Assembly: GCA_963978545.1 (NCBI GenBank)
Contig: OZ021731.1
Location: 29,488,093-29,552,092, forward strand
Reading direction: 5' to 3'
DNA from: Linyphia triangularis
Taxonomy: Eukaryota > Arthropoda > Arachnida > Araneae > Linyphiidae
Length of the DNA stretch: 64,000 nucleotides
The notes beneath the pieces are model-generated. The model saw only the letters and a list, made by a program, of their open reading frames with translations. It was not told the DNA's origin and did no database searches. Positions 12,300 to 24,258 of this stretch are shown piece after piece (within the stretch, counting starts at the first letter, position 1; each line of letters opens with the position of its first letter). The translations under genes were made by a program, and so were the position numbers.

Positions 12300-13814
12300 A
12301 TGGGAACGTCTCGCAAAGAAATATATGGGAAACTACGTTAACTCACTGTGCAGTTCAAATAAATTCTTGAGAAAAATAGGAAAAATAGTGAAAAAAGTCT
12401 CTTGTCTGTTCATAGTATTATCCCAAGATATTATGTGACTGGAACTATTTGGATGTATTCACTTTCAGGGCAGCCAAAGAAATTATTCAATGTGGATGCA
12501 AAGTACATTTCTTCACAGATGCTAAATAGTGCTCGACAAATACTGTCAATTACCAATTAGTACTGTCAAAATTGTGAAAGAATAATCGGTTTATGCAATT
12601 ACTGTAAGAACGACCATTAATTTTGCTGAGTATAACATCAGAGTCCAAAGAAGACAGCCTACTCTCTGAAAGGTGAATCGTCGTGAACTAAAGGTCGGCG
12701 ATATATCGACACGACGATATTTTTATGGATATTTCTAAAAAAATATCGATATTAAAAATATTGATGATCGTTTTGTAGTTCCATGTGTTTTTTCGATTTT
12801 ATTTATTCCCTTTTTAAAAACTTCAAAACTAATGTTTGAACTTGGCTGAGAGACAGTAAAATGGCACCAATATTCAATATTTTCCATACACTTAAAAACT
12901 ATTGAAAATTATCTAAATTTTTCTTAAAATCACTGCAACAATTAAGCGAAAATATAACTTTTTTTTTGTTTTTGTAATAGATCCATTTCAGTTGAAAAAG
13001 TTGTCACCTTACATAAAAGCAATCATGAAAAGTAGAAATTTGCCCCAAAAAATTTTGTTTCTGGCAAAATTAAAAATCGAATAAAAAAAATCATATATCG
13101 ATGTATCGATATTTTTTTCTTTGCAACGATGTAGTATCGATATTTATTTTGATCGATATTTCTGACCTCTATAGTTAACGCTTTTTATTTTCCAAAAGAT
13201 ACGAAGACCTCATCTACCCCCTCCCAGAGAGTAGTAGGAGAATCCTTTTTTGCTGATGAATATAAGGTTACAGCTTTGATACTAACTACATAAAAAATGC
13301 TAAAAAATGTGTAGGACTACAAATTCTGAACCATGACAAAGAAATATGGTGTCGACAGTGGAGTGTGGTGGAGGATACCAAATGGTTTGAGGGTGCATAG
13401 CGGCTTCAGGTGTAGGTGAATTTACTTTTTACAGACTCATAGATGGATAGTTTTGTTTACTTAGATATAATAAAAGAAAAAGATTGTAAAAGTATAACAC
13501 ATTTTTGTTTACGAAACTCTTGGGTATTTAAGCAGGGCAGTCATCGCAAGCATACAGCACAGTAGAAAAGCTATGGTTCCATTACAACAGAGAATAACAA
13601 TTGAATTCTCCAATCCAGTCCCAAGATTTGATTCTGATCAAATATGTCCGAGAAATAAAGAAGCAAAAGTTAAGAAATAAAACTGTTACAAGCAAGATAT
13701 CATTTTGAAAGTATTAAAAACGCTGCGGAAATTCATTGGGGTGACAGATAAGTTCATTTCATGTCCAAAAGTCTCAAAATAGTCATGCAGGTTCGTGATG
13801 TGCCAAACAAATAA
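12300..13814 (+). pseudogene. M0: Tc1-like transposase relic, split by an inserted element
   Basis: The frame starts with ATG (MGTSRKEIYGKLR) and runs, with several stops and indels, through landmarks of a Tc1-family cut-and-paste transposase. They are a helix-turn-helix segment (SLLSVHSIIPRYYVTGTI), a GRPRK-like linker (SGQPKKL), the first catalytic block (FFADEYK), a block like HGGGSVMVWG (CGGGYQMV, then GCIAASGVG), a degenerate PKHTA block (RKHTAQ), QSQDLILIKY in place of QSPDLNPIEH, and a C-terminus VHFMSKSLKIVMQVRDVPNK before TAA. The second and third acidic catalytic positions look replaced. Removing the element at 12692-13168 leaves 1,038 bases, or 346 codons, the normal size for the family (about 340). 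Terminal repeats were not identified. Long dead. Confidence 0.82.
12692..13168. mobile_element. TATCGATA-rich MITE inserted in M0
   Basis: The element is bounded by AGGTCGG on the left and TCTGACCT on the right, so the ends are inverted (AGGTC[G/A]G). Both flanks carry clusters of ATATCGAT and TATCGATA motifs in inverted orientation. It interrupts the M0 transposase frame, which resumes on the other side. About 477 bp, no coding capacity. A hAT-like origin is possible, but no clear 8-bp target duplication is visible. Confidence 0.6.
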
Positions 13815-13929
13815 AAATAATAATTATTAAATTTTGAGCTCACAAAGTTTGCCAAAGTTAAAAATAATTTCGCTGTACGGTGACTTTTGTTTCAGGATTT
13901 TTCTCTTTGATAAAACAAATGTTTTAAAA

Positions 13930-15359
13930 AAATGAACTCAAAGCCAAACTTCGAAATGGAAAATGGTTCCTCGAACAGAAACCAGTAAATGAATTCGTAT
14001 TAAGATTATTTAAAAAAGGAAAAATCATTGAACAACAAAAATTGTTGATAGAAGTCACACGTGTGTCCAGAAAATTATTGGAAAATTTAATAGAGATGGG
14101 TTGATTGAAAATAAAAGTGGAATTAGGTATTCCGAGTGATGTCGCAATAAAGAAAATTTTGCATGAAATAAAGATTGATCCTAAAGTTAGTACAGTCAAA
14201 CTTTCTGAAGACACTTCTCAAATCATTGGCAGTAGTGTAAGTGTTGAAACTGTGCGAAATGTTATTAGATTAGCTGGATGTAAAAATCGAGTTATTAGGA
14301 AAGAAGTCGTTCATCAGTTTGCAGAATCAGAAAAAAAGTTTGGAGTTATTTAATATTTAGTAATGAAAGTAAATTGAACATTTTTGGAAGTGACGGCTGT
14401 CGCATTGTATGAAGAAAGACCGCTTTGGATAAAAAAAATGTACGTCCTATAGTTTAACATGGTGGGGATCCGTCATGGTTTGGGATTGTATGGCTTCAAC
14501 CGGGGTTGTAAATGTCGTTGTTGTAGATGGCATTCTGAACCATATGGGTTACTTGGATATATTTTACAACAATATAAAAGTATTAAAAAGTTGGGTTTAG
14601 AAGGAAATTTCATTTTCCAGCACGACAACAACCTCAACCACGTGGCATGTAACATCAAAATGTGGTGTCTTTTTTTATTATAAACAGAGCAATTAGACTC
14701 GTCGCCACAGACATCAATGCCATAGAAAGTCTGTGGGACACACTCAGCTGCCCAAAAACACAAAATTAGAAATAAAGCCCCTTTAAAACAAGATTTGCAA
14801 GAAGAGTGGTGTAAAATATCTTCAGATACTATCAAAAAGTTGGTGAAATAGGTACCACGACCTTTAGAGGACATTATAAAAACCAAAGGACATGCAACTA
14901 AATGTTGACACTTTCTTTGTATGTGAGATATTACAAAAATTTCATCGTATTCTCAATTTTTTAGTTGAAAATCATGTTTATTTAAAATGGCTTCGGAAAC
15001 TTTTCGTTTTAGAAGATTTTCGTTGATTGTTCTTTATTTTTACTTTAAATTCAACGATTTGTTATGTGAAAAATTAAAAACATGTTTTCTCTTCTTAGTA
15101 TTGTGCTATTGATATTGAAAGTTGGTTGGTTGTATTCAGATTATCTGGCGCCGTCAGCAACACGAGGGCTATAATGCGCCGAAACATTCGTCATTAGACA
15201 AGCCAACATACATTTACAAACACCCATGCCAACACGGGACTCGAACCCGCAACCTCGCGGTCTAGAAGCTAGCACGCTAACCACTATACCGTTTGGTCGG
15301 CATTGAAAGTTGGATTTATCAAGTAAAAATAAGGTGTATTCTCAATTGTTTGAGCCACT
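13930..15359 (+). mobile_element. M1: degenerate Tc1-like transposon carrying an S1 insertion
   Basis: Transposase pieces are readable: KFGVI preceded by SVSVETVRNVIRLAGCKNRVIRK (the second DNA-binding helix region), then FSNESKLNIFGSDG, HGGGSVMVWDCM, and DGILNHMGYL. The SDES aspartate is Asn here, and stops and shifts follow. The right end near 15359 reads TTGTTTGAGCCAC, the inverse of the M2 left terminus. No left inverted repeat was found, so the 5' end is probably truncated near 13870-13930. It lies directly after M0 and is closer to M2 than to M0. Confidence 0.78.
15126..15301 (-). mobile_element. S1 SINE inserted in M1
   Basis: Full S1 copy in minus orientation, with B box, A box and AACC tail. 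It is flanked by a perfect 12-bp duplication ATTGAAAGTTGG at 15114-15125 and 15302-15313. The related transposon M2 has the unoccupied site at about 22680, reading ATTGAAAGTTATC. Confidence 0.95.
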
Positions 15360-18132
15360 AAACGTAGTGCAAAATATACTTTTTATTAACATTTCAACTA
15401 TATCTTTCCTTCATAAAAAAAATCAGTAGTTTCATATATTTAGAGCTTCAGATACAAATCAAAACAAGTTGAAAAGGCAATTCAAAATTGTAAATCTGCT
15501 GTTGACAGATGAAAACTCCTGGAAATGATAAAGTATTGCCAAGCTTGAAATTTTTCGCCATTTCTTTCCCGACAAAACTTATTCGCCTCGCTTGCTATGC
15601 GCGCCAAATTTAGTTTTCAGCTTACTTTAGAATAACTGTAACTGTGTTTGAAACCATTGGAATAGTTGAAAGTAGCGAACCGTATTTAACAGAACTAAAG
15701 AAAGTAAAATTTCTGGAGAGAGAAATATGAATATTCAGTTATTCTAATCCGTTAATGCAATTCATAAGATTGAAGATACGTTATGAAATATCATTGAGAT
15801 TTATTCAAAAACTTTCAATGTATTACAAAAATACATACTTAGTTGAAGTATGTATTTTTTTATACTTAAATAAGATTAAACATTTTATCCATACCTTCAA
15901 CCTTTTGATTTTTTTAACCTTTTTAATTTTTGCTTCAAATTAGATGCCGTTGTCCATGTATAAAAACGTACACATAATTAAATTTAATTTTAAAAGGGAC
16001 ATGTATTAGTTTTGAGAAATAACAAAAGTTTATATATGCTGCTAGTAATAAGAACCAGGGTGTAAACATGAATATATATAACGAACACAAATGCTTTAAT
16101 GGTAAAATTGTGTTGTTAGTAAATTGAGTTTATTAAAATACCCTCCCAAAAAACCCAGGCTATTTCAAATTGTTTTAAGTAGATCTCGATTTATGAGCAC
16201 ACCTTTTTTCATTTCCCTTTTCGGATGTTTCCCTCATGGGATTTAAATATCTTTACTTTTTTCTATCTAACGTAAAGGAACACCTGTGCCAAATTTCAGA
16301 CGTGTAGCTTCATTGTAAGTTTGAATATCCAAGTTCTAATAAGATATCTCTCTTTGCAGCCAAGATGGGAAGTTCCCAGAAAGTTTCTAGAAAAGGAATT
16401 TTGCGGTCGAAGCTTAAAAACTTCCGATTAAAGTTTATGCAATCCAACTAATCTTACCAAGATCTTTAAATTGATAGTTGATACATGCCTCTAGTATTTA
16501 TAGTTTAGCTTTAACGAATTACAAATTGACTTCCAGTTGCTATTTCTGGTTGAATTTTGGTATTAGAACTCCTCTAGAGGTGTCTTTTAATTTGACAAGT
16601 CACACGTTTCTATAGTATTTGTAGTTGGCTGGAGAAAATTGTATCTGGATTTGAATAAACAACATATTTTTGACAAAACTGAAACGTCTTCAATAAATAT
16701 CTTATAAAAATTACAGTAAATATTTTACGATTAAATATTCACCAATTTATGGCAGGTATTTAAAATTATCAAAGAGGCGAAATTTAAAACTTAATGGGAC
16801 ATGGGACACTACTGAAATTACAAAAATATCACCAAAAATGACATTTTTATTTTCGTTCTATAAATATTGTCGAAGTCACTAGCTTCAATTTCTCGTTTGA
16901 ATTTTTGAAATCCGATGATTTTAAGTGATAAAATCTTTATTTTAACTAACTATCTTGAAGTATTGCATACTTGTTAGCAAAATTTAAATTTTTTTTTTTT
17001 TTTTTTTTCAGTTTCGCTTTCTTTACATTTTACGTATGTTCGAAAAGCTCCTTGCGATTCATTTTTTGATAAATCCACCTAATTTTTTGTACAAATAATG
17101 TTTAATGTACTATAAAAAGATACATACATGCTTTTTTTTTATGTCACATAATTTTTCTATTTAAAAAAAAAAAAAAAAAATGTCATGTTGAAAAGTTGAA
17201 ATATATGCATTTTTTAATGAAAAATCACTAGCTCCAATTTTGAAATTTTATTTCTGTTCACCTATAGCACCTAAAGATAAAAGAATGATGGAAAATGTTT
17301 TTAATATATAGATAAACAGCTTCAAATATTTCTTCTATGCTCGTTAAAATATTGTGCCGCGAGAAGCATTTTGAAAAAAGTTAAAATTTTTTTTATTATT
17401 TTAATGCATTTTTCTCAATAATTTACTAGCCGACCAAACGGTATAGTGGTTAGCGTGCTAGCTGCGAGGTTGCGGGTTCGAGTCCCGTGTTGGCATGGGT
17501 GTTTGTAAATGTATGTTGACTTGTCTAATGACGAATGTTTCGGCGCATTATAGCCCTCGTGTTGCTGACGGCGCCAGATAATCTGAAAACAACCAACTCA
17601 ATAATTTACTATCTATTTTAAATTACCTGCTCAAATTTTGCTGTTGTCTTATAAGTCATATATTCTAAGTTTGTGCCAAATTTTATTTAACTCTAAGCAA
17701 AACTAAAGAATTTTGGGGGAAATGTGCCATGCCTCCTTAACAATAACAAACGACCAGCGGAATCCCTCCGACAAATGATTCTATACCCTATCAGACGAAA
17801 CTGACGTTTCATAATGAATTCGGAACCGACTCAATCACTCGAATCTTTAGCTTATTTCGAGCGTATCGAATAACTTGCTACGGATTCGGATAAATCCCTT
17901 CACTGTTTAATGAATCGTGGTAAGCAAAGGGCTCTTTGTTAATGATTTCCTCGATGTTACGAAGCGGTGGGATTCATTAGGGAAGCTGAATATGCTTAAA
18001 TTTATGCTTTCGTGTTTTCAATTACGCCATCAAAAGCAATCACGAAAGGTGGTTTAAGTACTTGGAAAATCATTCATGATTGGTTAGAAGGTGTCCTGTT
18101 AAAAGACATACAATCCAGAACAGATATAGCAA
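15360..18132. other. No gene seen apart from S1 at 17429
   Basis: AT-rich with a T run near 16991 and an A run near 17164. The stretch 17740-18010 is more balanced in composition (ACCAGCGGAATCCCTCCGAC) and may be constrained non-coding DNA. Confidence 0.5.
17429..17596 (+). mobile_element. S1 SINE, short deletion in the head
   Basis: Same family, lacking about 10 bases (TTCTAGACC region) between the A and B boxes. The duplication CTCAATAATTTACTA, 15 bp, lies at 17414-17428 and 17597-17611. Confidence 0.94.
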
Positions 18133-18296
18133 GGATTACAAGGGGTGTGGAATATCGCACAATTTTCAATTATACTATAATACTAGTCGATGCATTCAAA
18201 TTTGATATGGTGTTAGTTACCGTTTTTATATTTTCTCTCATTTAAATAAAAGTGGTGAGTTTGGCGATATTTTTGGCAAATAATCTTTACCTTAGT

Positions 18297-18336
<40 letters not shown>

Positions 18337-18873
18337 GGATATCACATTGTTCTTTCTTATACGTGAAACAGAAGAAAATCAAACGTTGACGGCCGATGCT
18401 CAAAGGCAGCGATTTCTGTGTTAAAGGCACTCGTTTATCGCATTTCTACGGGAATTTTGAAGATGAGAATATCTATAGAGGCATTAGCACAGGGATTTAA
18501 CTCAAAATCATTCGAGCCTTTTTTTTAGCATTACTGAAATTATGATTGTTTCATAATTTCAAACTTATGCGCATGCACGATTCTGACGAAAACCTTAGTG
18601 GTAGGTCCCATGATCACCACTAACTTGCACATCAAATTTGAACAACGTAAATTAATTTGTTCCGGTTGGTTGGTTGTATTCAGATTATCTGGCGCCGTCA
18701 GCAACACGAGGGCTATAATGCACCGAAACATTCGTCATTAAACAAGCCAACATACATTTACAAACACCCATATGCCTAACACGGGACCCGAACCCTCAAC
18801 CTCGAGGTCAATTTGTTCCGGAGTTATGCTTTTATTACCCTATGTTAGCATATGGGTAATTGAAAGTAAAAAG
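18133..18873 (+). mobile_element. G repeat with nested S1
   Basis: Runs from AAGGGGTGTGGAATATCGCA to CATATGGGTAATTGAAAGTA, the two family ends. It carries a 38-base A run at 18298-18335 at a site where other copies also hold homopolymers, and an S1 insertion at 18666. Confidence 0.85.
18666..18809 (-). mobile_element. S1 SINE, 5'-truncated, inside a G repeat
   Basis: Minus-strand copy with body and part of the head; the A-box end is missing, as expected from incomplete target-primed reverse transcription. The duplication AATTTGTTCCGG lies at 18654-18665 and 18810-18821. The target is the middle of G copy 18133-18873. Confidence 0.93.
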
Positions 18874-19044
18874 TAACTAGAATTTTATGCTTTATTTTAT
18901 AACTAAATGTATTATTATTTTTTTGCTTTGCTTTGTTTCTACATTAAAGTAGATAAACTTATATAAATGCTATGTTTGTCCAAGGTCAAAATTTCCAATC
19001 AAAATTTCCAACGGTCTCAAAAGGGCATATTCTCATTCCAAAAT

Positions 19045-19207
19045 TGCCTACCAAACGTTTAGCGTGCTAGCTTCTAGACCGCGAGTTCGAGTCCCATGTA
19101 AGGCATGGGTGTTTGTTAATGTATGTCGGCTTGTCAAATGACGAATGCTTCGGTGCATTATAGCCATCGTGTTGCTGACGGCGCCAAATAATCTGAAAAC
19201 AACCAAC
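19045..19207 (+). mobile_element. S1 SINE, diverged
   Basis: Head has small deletions but keeps GAGTTCGAGTCCC and the family body (GTTGCTGACGGCGCCA). The 11-bp duplication CATTCCAAAAT lies at 19034-19044 and 19208-19218. Confidence 0.9.
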
Positions 19208-19452
19208 CATTCCAAAATCATTCCGGAAGTTACGATTGAAAGTGATCGAATTTCAATTTACAATATGTTAAACCAAAACTATAAATATTACAAAAATGTC
19301 CCAGATCAGTTCGAAAGTCTCGATTAGATTCACATTATCTAGAAGTAGCGGAAAAGTGGTTTAAACACCAACCGAAAGAATTATTTCATAGTTACATTGG
19401 GAGGTTCACGTCTTGAATGCAAATAAAGGTATCGGCTTGAAACCTAACCCTC

Positions 19453-19697
19453 TATACTAAACTTCAACTTAACTAGACATCACTTAGAAGGTAGATCGTG
19501 ACAGTGCTCATAGGTATTTAATCCATTTTGGCGGCTTGAAAGCATACTGTTCGCCAAACTACAACTCTATAGAGAACAAAAGGCTATAAGGTTTGGCGAG
19601 AATAATGTCTTCACTCAGCCAAAATGGATTAAATACCTATGAGCACTGTCACGATCTACCTTCTAAGTGATGTCTAGTTAAGTTGAAGTTTAGTATA
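19453..19697. mobile_element. T: MITE with ~80-bp near-perfect inverted ends
   Basis: TATACTAAACTTCAACTTAA to its exact inverse at the right end. The arms stay complementary through AGTGCTCATAGGTATTTAAT and end in a loop of about 80 bases with GGCTATAAGGTTTGGCGAG. Ends within TA. Confidence 0.92.
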
Positions 19698-19866
19698 GTA
19701 GCATATTAACTACACAACTTGAGAGTAAAATTTGAGGTCAATTAATATGTTTAAGTGCAATTAGAAATGATAAAGAATTATATAAGTCATACTAAGATTG
19801 TTTTCACCTAAAAAATTGTTTTTATTAGTATACTTTTTCGATACCTCTAGTTGCATAATACAGAAA

Positions 19867-20310
19867 ACTAGGGGTGTGAAACATTGCACAACTTTCAATA
19901 TACTTTTCAATAATTCTTATATTATCTTTTCTTATAAGTGAAACTGAGGAGAGGAGAAAAAACGATCGTTGATGAGGTTATGCTCAAGTAGATAGAGCTT
20001 TGTGTTAAAGACATTCGTTTTTTAGCGTTTTACGCTAGTAAAGCATTTTTACGGGAATTTACGAGGTAGGGCTGTTAAGACTTTAAGAGGCATTACCACA
20101 GCTATTTTGAACAAAATCGTTAGAGCCGTTTTTTAGAAATTAGTGAAAAAAAGGATTTTATCTACCTTATGCGCATGCGTGATTTAGACGTAAACTTTAA
20201 TGGTAGGTTCCATGCCCACCATTAACCCTCCTATCGAATTCGAACATCGTAGGTCAATTCGTTAGGGAGTTATGCTGACCACAGACGCACATGCAGACAG
20301 ACGTAAATCA
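19867..20310 (+). mobile_element. G repeat, 3'-truncated
   Basis: AACTAGGGGTGTGAAACATT through ATGCGCATGCGTGATTT to TATGCTGACCACAGACGCAC. The homopolymer block and the last ~120 bases are absent. Confidence 0.8.
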
Positions 20311-20574
20311 TTCACTTAAGGGTTCAAGATTCAGAGACATGTTTTGGCCAAACTCACCAATTTGGAGATAGTTTTGCCCCTTATCAGTGAAACCTCCAAT
20401 TCGTCAAAAGTTTTCTTGTGGTATGAAGTCCCAGAATAGCTTATAACCAGGGTTACAGTGTTCAAAAATAATTTTTACCGGTACGCAAGTTTCCCCGATC
20501 GTTGTGTTAACCCCAAATGTAGCTGAATTTTTTTAATTATAAAATGCAAATTTAACAATATTTTACGTAATTTA

Positions 20575-20577
<3 letters not shown>

Positions 20578-20638
<61 letters not shown>
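20578..20638. repeat. (TA)n microsatellite
   Basis: About 30 uninterrupted TA units, next to the N element. Confidence 0.98.
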
Positions 20639-20640
<2 letters not shown>

Positions 20641-20648
20641 ATTTTGCC

Positions 20649-20931
<283 letters not shown>

Positions 20932-20939
20932 ACCTGTCC

Positions 20940-21314
20940 CAGTACATCCCTGCTTATAATGTGTAACTCAAAATTTATGACGTCAAGGGTTTCTACAGTT
21001 TTTATGGTAATTGTGAGGTTTCTGCTAAATAGTTGGCGTTGGTAGATCATTGCCATATTCTGTACAGGTAGGCGTGATTTACTAGAAACTTTCAAATCTG
21101 GTTTCCGCTGCTGCATTTCAAGCCAAGATGTTTGGGAAGCCGTGACGAGCCAGCGGAATGAATCGTTTTGTCGCCAACGTCTAACAAGGTAACTTTGATC
21201 GCAAATTAAAAAAAAAAAAAAAAGAAAAAGATCATTGAGCAGAAATTTTGGGGTTTATAGCCTTTTCGAAACATTTAGAATTGAATTTTAAAAAAATGCG
21301 GCAATTGTCCATTG
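20940..21314 (+). mobile_element. K element, partial
   Basis: TTTTTATGGTAATTGTGAGG, TAGTTGGCGTTGGTAGATC, ACTAGAAACTTTCAAATCTG and GCGGCAATTGTCCATTG align with K copies at 54812 and 56239. The left terminus is missing or replaced by N. TGACGTCAAG is present near 20979. Confidence 0.75.
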
Positions 21315-21402
21315 AATACTTTTCCCCGTCTATGTTTCGTTATAGATTGTTCGTGATTATTAACACATTCTAGTTAGTTAGGGGCTGACTTTACTTAGCA
21401 TA

Positions 21403-22733
21403 CAGTGGCTCAAGCAATTAAGAATACATTTCGTTTTTTGACGGAATTAGCACTTTGGTGAATAATGCTCGAAAAATGTAATTATAACAAAACATTAAAC
21501 TATGGACATTTTACTTTGTATAATGTATATATACAAAAAATATAATAATTTATTAAAAATCACATTATTCATACAGCTTTAAAACTTTATTAGACAAATT
21601 AAGCGGTCAAAAAATTGAGAATACACTTATGAAAAATATGTTTCACTACCCCTAAATATTTTCTACTTGGCTGCTATTTTAATGTAATTTTGCATGATCT
21701 TATCCTTAACTTTTTCAACCAAAATGTTTTTGTGAAGAAATTTGTTAGACGAAATTAAATCGAAACTTTAAAATAGAAAATGGCTCGTTGAAGAGAAACC
21801 GGTATTGATGTAAGGAAATTCCAATTAAAATTATTTTAAAAAACGAAAATCTTATTGAAATAGCTAAGATTGTTTGTAGAAGCCACACGTGTGTCTAGAA
21901 AATCATTAGAAATTTTTAAAATGATGGATTGGTTAAAAGTAAAAGTGGGAGAATAAAGCAAAGAATTCTGAGTGATATCGCAAAAAGGAAAATTTTGAAA
22001 GAAACCAAGGTTTTTCATAAAGTAAATGCAGTCAAACCTTCTGCAGAAATTTCTCTAATCATTGGCAGAAGTGAAAGTGCTGAAACTTTGCGAAATGTAA
22101 TTATACAAGCTGGATATAAAAGTCGAGTTATTAGGAAAGAAGCCGTTCGTCAGCTTGCAAAATCTGAAAAAGCGTTTGGATCTGAAAAGCGTTTCATCAA
22201 CTGAAGACAAATAACTTTTATATTTAGTGATGAATGAACATTCAATATTTTCGGTAGTAACGGCCGACGCTTTGTATGGAGAAACCCCAATACCCTTTTG
22301 TACCCAAAAAAATTACATCCTTCAGTTAAACGTGGTGGTGGCTCCATCATGGTTTGGGATTGCGTGACTTCAACGGGGGTAAGAAAGTTAGTTTTTATAG
22401 ATGGCATTATGAACCATACTGTGTACTTGGTTTAATTTACAGCAATCTACAAATCTGTATCACGACGTTTGAAAGACATTATAAATGCCAAAGGACGTGC
22501 ACCTAAATATTGACACTTTCGTTATATGTAAGGTATTACAAAAATTTCATTGTATTCTCAATTTCTTGAGGTGAATATCCTAAGTTTATTCAAAATGCTT
22601 CAGAAACTTCTTTAAATTAAACCATTACTTACGTGTAAAATTAGAGACGTGTTTGCACTTCTTAGTAATGTATTATTTATATTGAAAGTTATCAAGTAAA
22701 ATTAAGGTATATTTTCAGTTGTTTGAGTCACAG
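21403..22733 (+). mobile_element. M2: Tc1-like transposon with both inverted ends, internally deleted
   Basis: The left end CAGTGGCTCAAGCAATTAAG follows a TA. The right end, read on the minus strand, starts CTGTGACTCAAACAACTGA and is followed by TA, giving the TA duplication typical of Tc1/mariner. Transposase remnants: KSGRIKQRILSDIAKRK, RNVIIQAGYKSRVIRKEA, then FSDE, GSNGRRFVWRN, RGGGSIMVWDC, FIDGIMNH, then a jump to RRLKDIINAKGRAPKY and a stop. The stretch between the second block and the C-terminus, including the later catalytic residues, is deleted relative to M1. Inactive. Confidence 0.85.
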
Positions 22734-22853
22734 TAGATCTCTATGGTGATTGTTAAGCGTTCTTCGACCTCAAATATGCACTATCAAGATATTGTAGTTA
22801 AAGATCAAGATCAGTGTATGAGGTGAACAGTGGTAGAAGCAGTGACAAAAAGT

Positions 22854-22905
22854 GGGGGGGGGGGATGGCCGGAAGTTGGTGATAAGTGCAATCCCCCCCC
22901 CCCCC
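22854..22905. repeat. Facing G11 and C13 runs
   Basis: Eleven G at 22854-22864 and thirteen C at 22893-22905 with a 28-base spacer. They could pair as a GC-only stem. Confidence 0.9.
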
Positions 22906-23026
22906 TATCTTCAATGATAAATTTTATAATTTTGGAACTTATAATAAAAATATTAACTAGTAAGGAAATAATTTATATTTCCTAAAGTAACATTGAATAA
23001 CAGTAACATTGAATCGAAAATTTATT

Positions 23027-23193
23027 GCCGACCAAACGGTATAGTGGTTAGCGTGCTAGCTTCTAGACCGGGAGGTTGCGGGTTCGAGTCCCGTGTTAGG
23101 CATGGGTGTTTGTAAATGTATGTTGGCTTGTCTAATGACGAATGTTTCGGCGCATTATAGCCCTCGTGTTGCTGACGGCGCCAGATAATCTGG
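23027..23193 (+). mobile_element. S1 SINE
   Basis: Complete head and body, ending at GCGCCAGATAATCTGG and then an A-rich tract instead of the AACC tail. The target duplication is unclear (AT-rich on both sides). Confidence 0.9.
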
Positions 23194-23481
23194 AAAAAAA
23201 AATTATTATTATTTTAATGAATATTCTGAGACTTAGTTTTTTTTTTACTTGGAAGTAAGAGATCAAGTGAAGTAATAATTCAAGTTTTATACATAACTGT
23301 CTATTTAGATTTAAATAGTGATTATAAATATGCATACTTTCATGAAATTAAATTAATAGAAAACTCTAAAATGTATTTTTAAAAAACTAGCTCGTGCTTG
23401 TATGAAACAAGAATAAAAATATAACTTGAAAGAAAGTTTCCCCAGAGCTAAAAGTTGATCAAGTGTTACAGTATTAGTTAA

Positions 23482-23700
23482 CCTTTAACTGCTGTGGTAG
23501 GGTGGTTTGAGGTGTTTTGCGCAAGAGCAACACAGGGTCCATTTTGCGCCAAACAAATTGGTGAACATCAGTTTAAAGTTTAAGAAACATAGAAACCGAA
23601 AAATTAATATAAAAGTCAAAGATGCGATATTTTAGGGGGTGGAAGCATTCTACAAAAAAAATGACTCGCGGTCTGTCAGACCGCTTACAGCAGTTAAAGG
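23482..23700 (+). mobile_element. P2: piggyBac-like MITE
   Basis: 219 bp between TTAA duplications at 23478-23481 and 23701-23704. The termini are exact inverse copies (CCTTTAACTGCTGT / ACAGCAGTTAAAGG). A palindrome GCGGTCTGTCAGACCGC sits just inside the right end only. TTAA plus CCTTT matches the piggyBac pattern; no transposase inside. Confidence 0.85.
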
Positions 23701-24258
23701 TTAATAAAAATAGTTATCCGAAGCAGTAAAATACATTTTTATAATAGTATGATATATATACCATACAGAGTTTTAAAGTTTTCAAATGTAAAAACTCACT
23801 TTTTCTCAGTGTTACTACACTTAAAGGTTAATATTAATTTTCATTAATAGTTTTTCGGCGGATTGAGTGTTTTTATTTAAAAAAGAGGAAGATGTATTTC
23901 AGTGGTTTTAGAAGTGTTTTTTTTTTTTTTTTTTTTTTTTTTTCTTTTTCATTACTCATGTACCTTTTCCCCAGAAACTGCTCAAACTATCTACTTGAGA
24001 TTTTTAATAAATTTGAGTGACTTTCACTAAAATTCATTTAAAAAAAAAAAAGTACATGAATCACTATCAAAAGGTTCAGTAAAACAACAAGTGTTTTCTA
24101 AATGCACTGAAACAAAATTAGGTTTCTATGTGAAATAATTTCCGAGGAAAAAAGTACGTGAACTATGCCATATTAACATTACTGGTACAGAGGGTACCAA
24201 CTCTCCTCAATAGAGGAAGATTTCAGTTCTAAATATCGGCAAATTATACATGCTTGGT

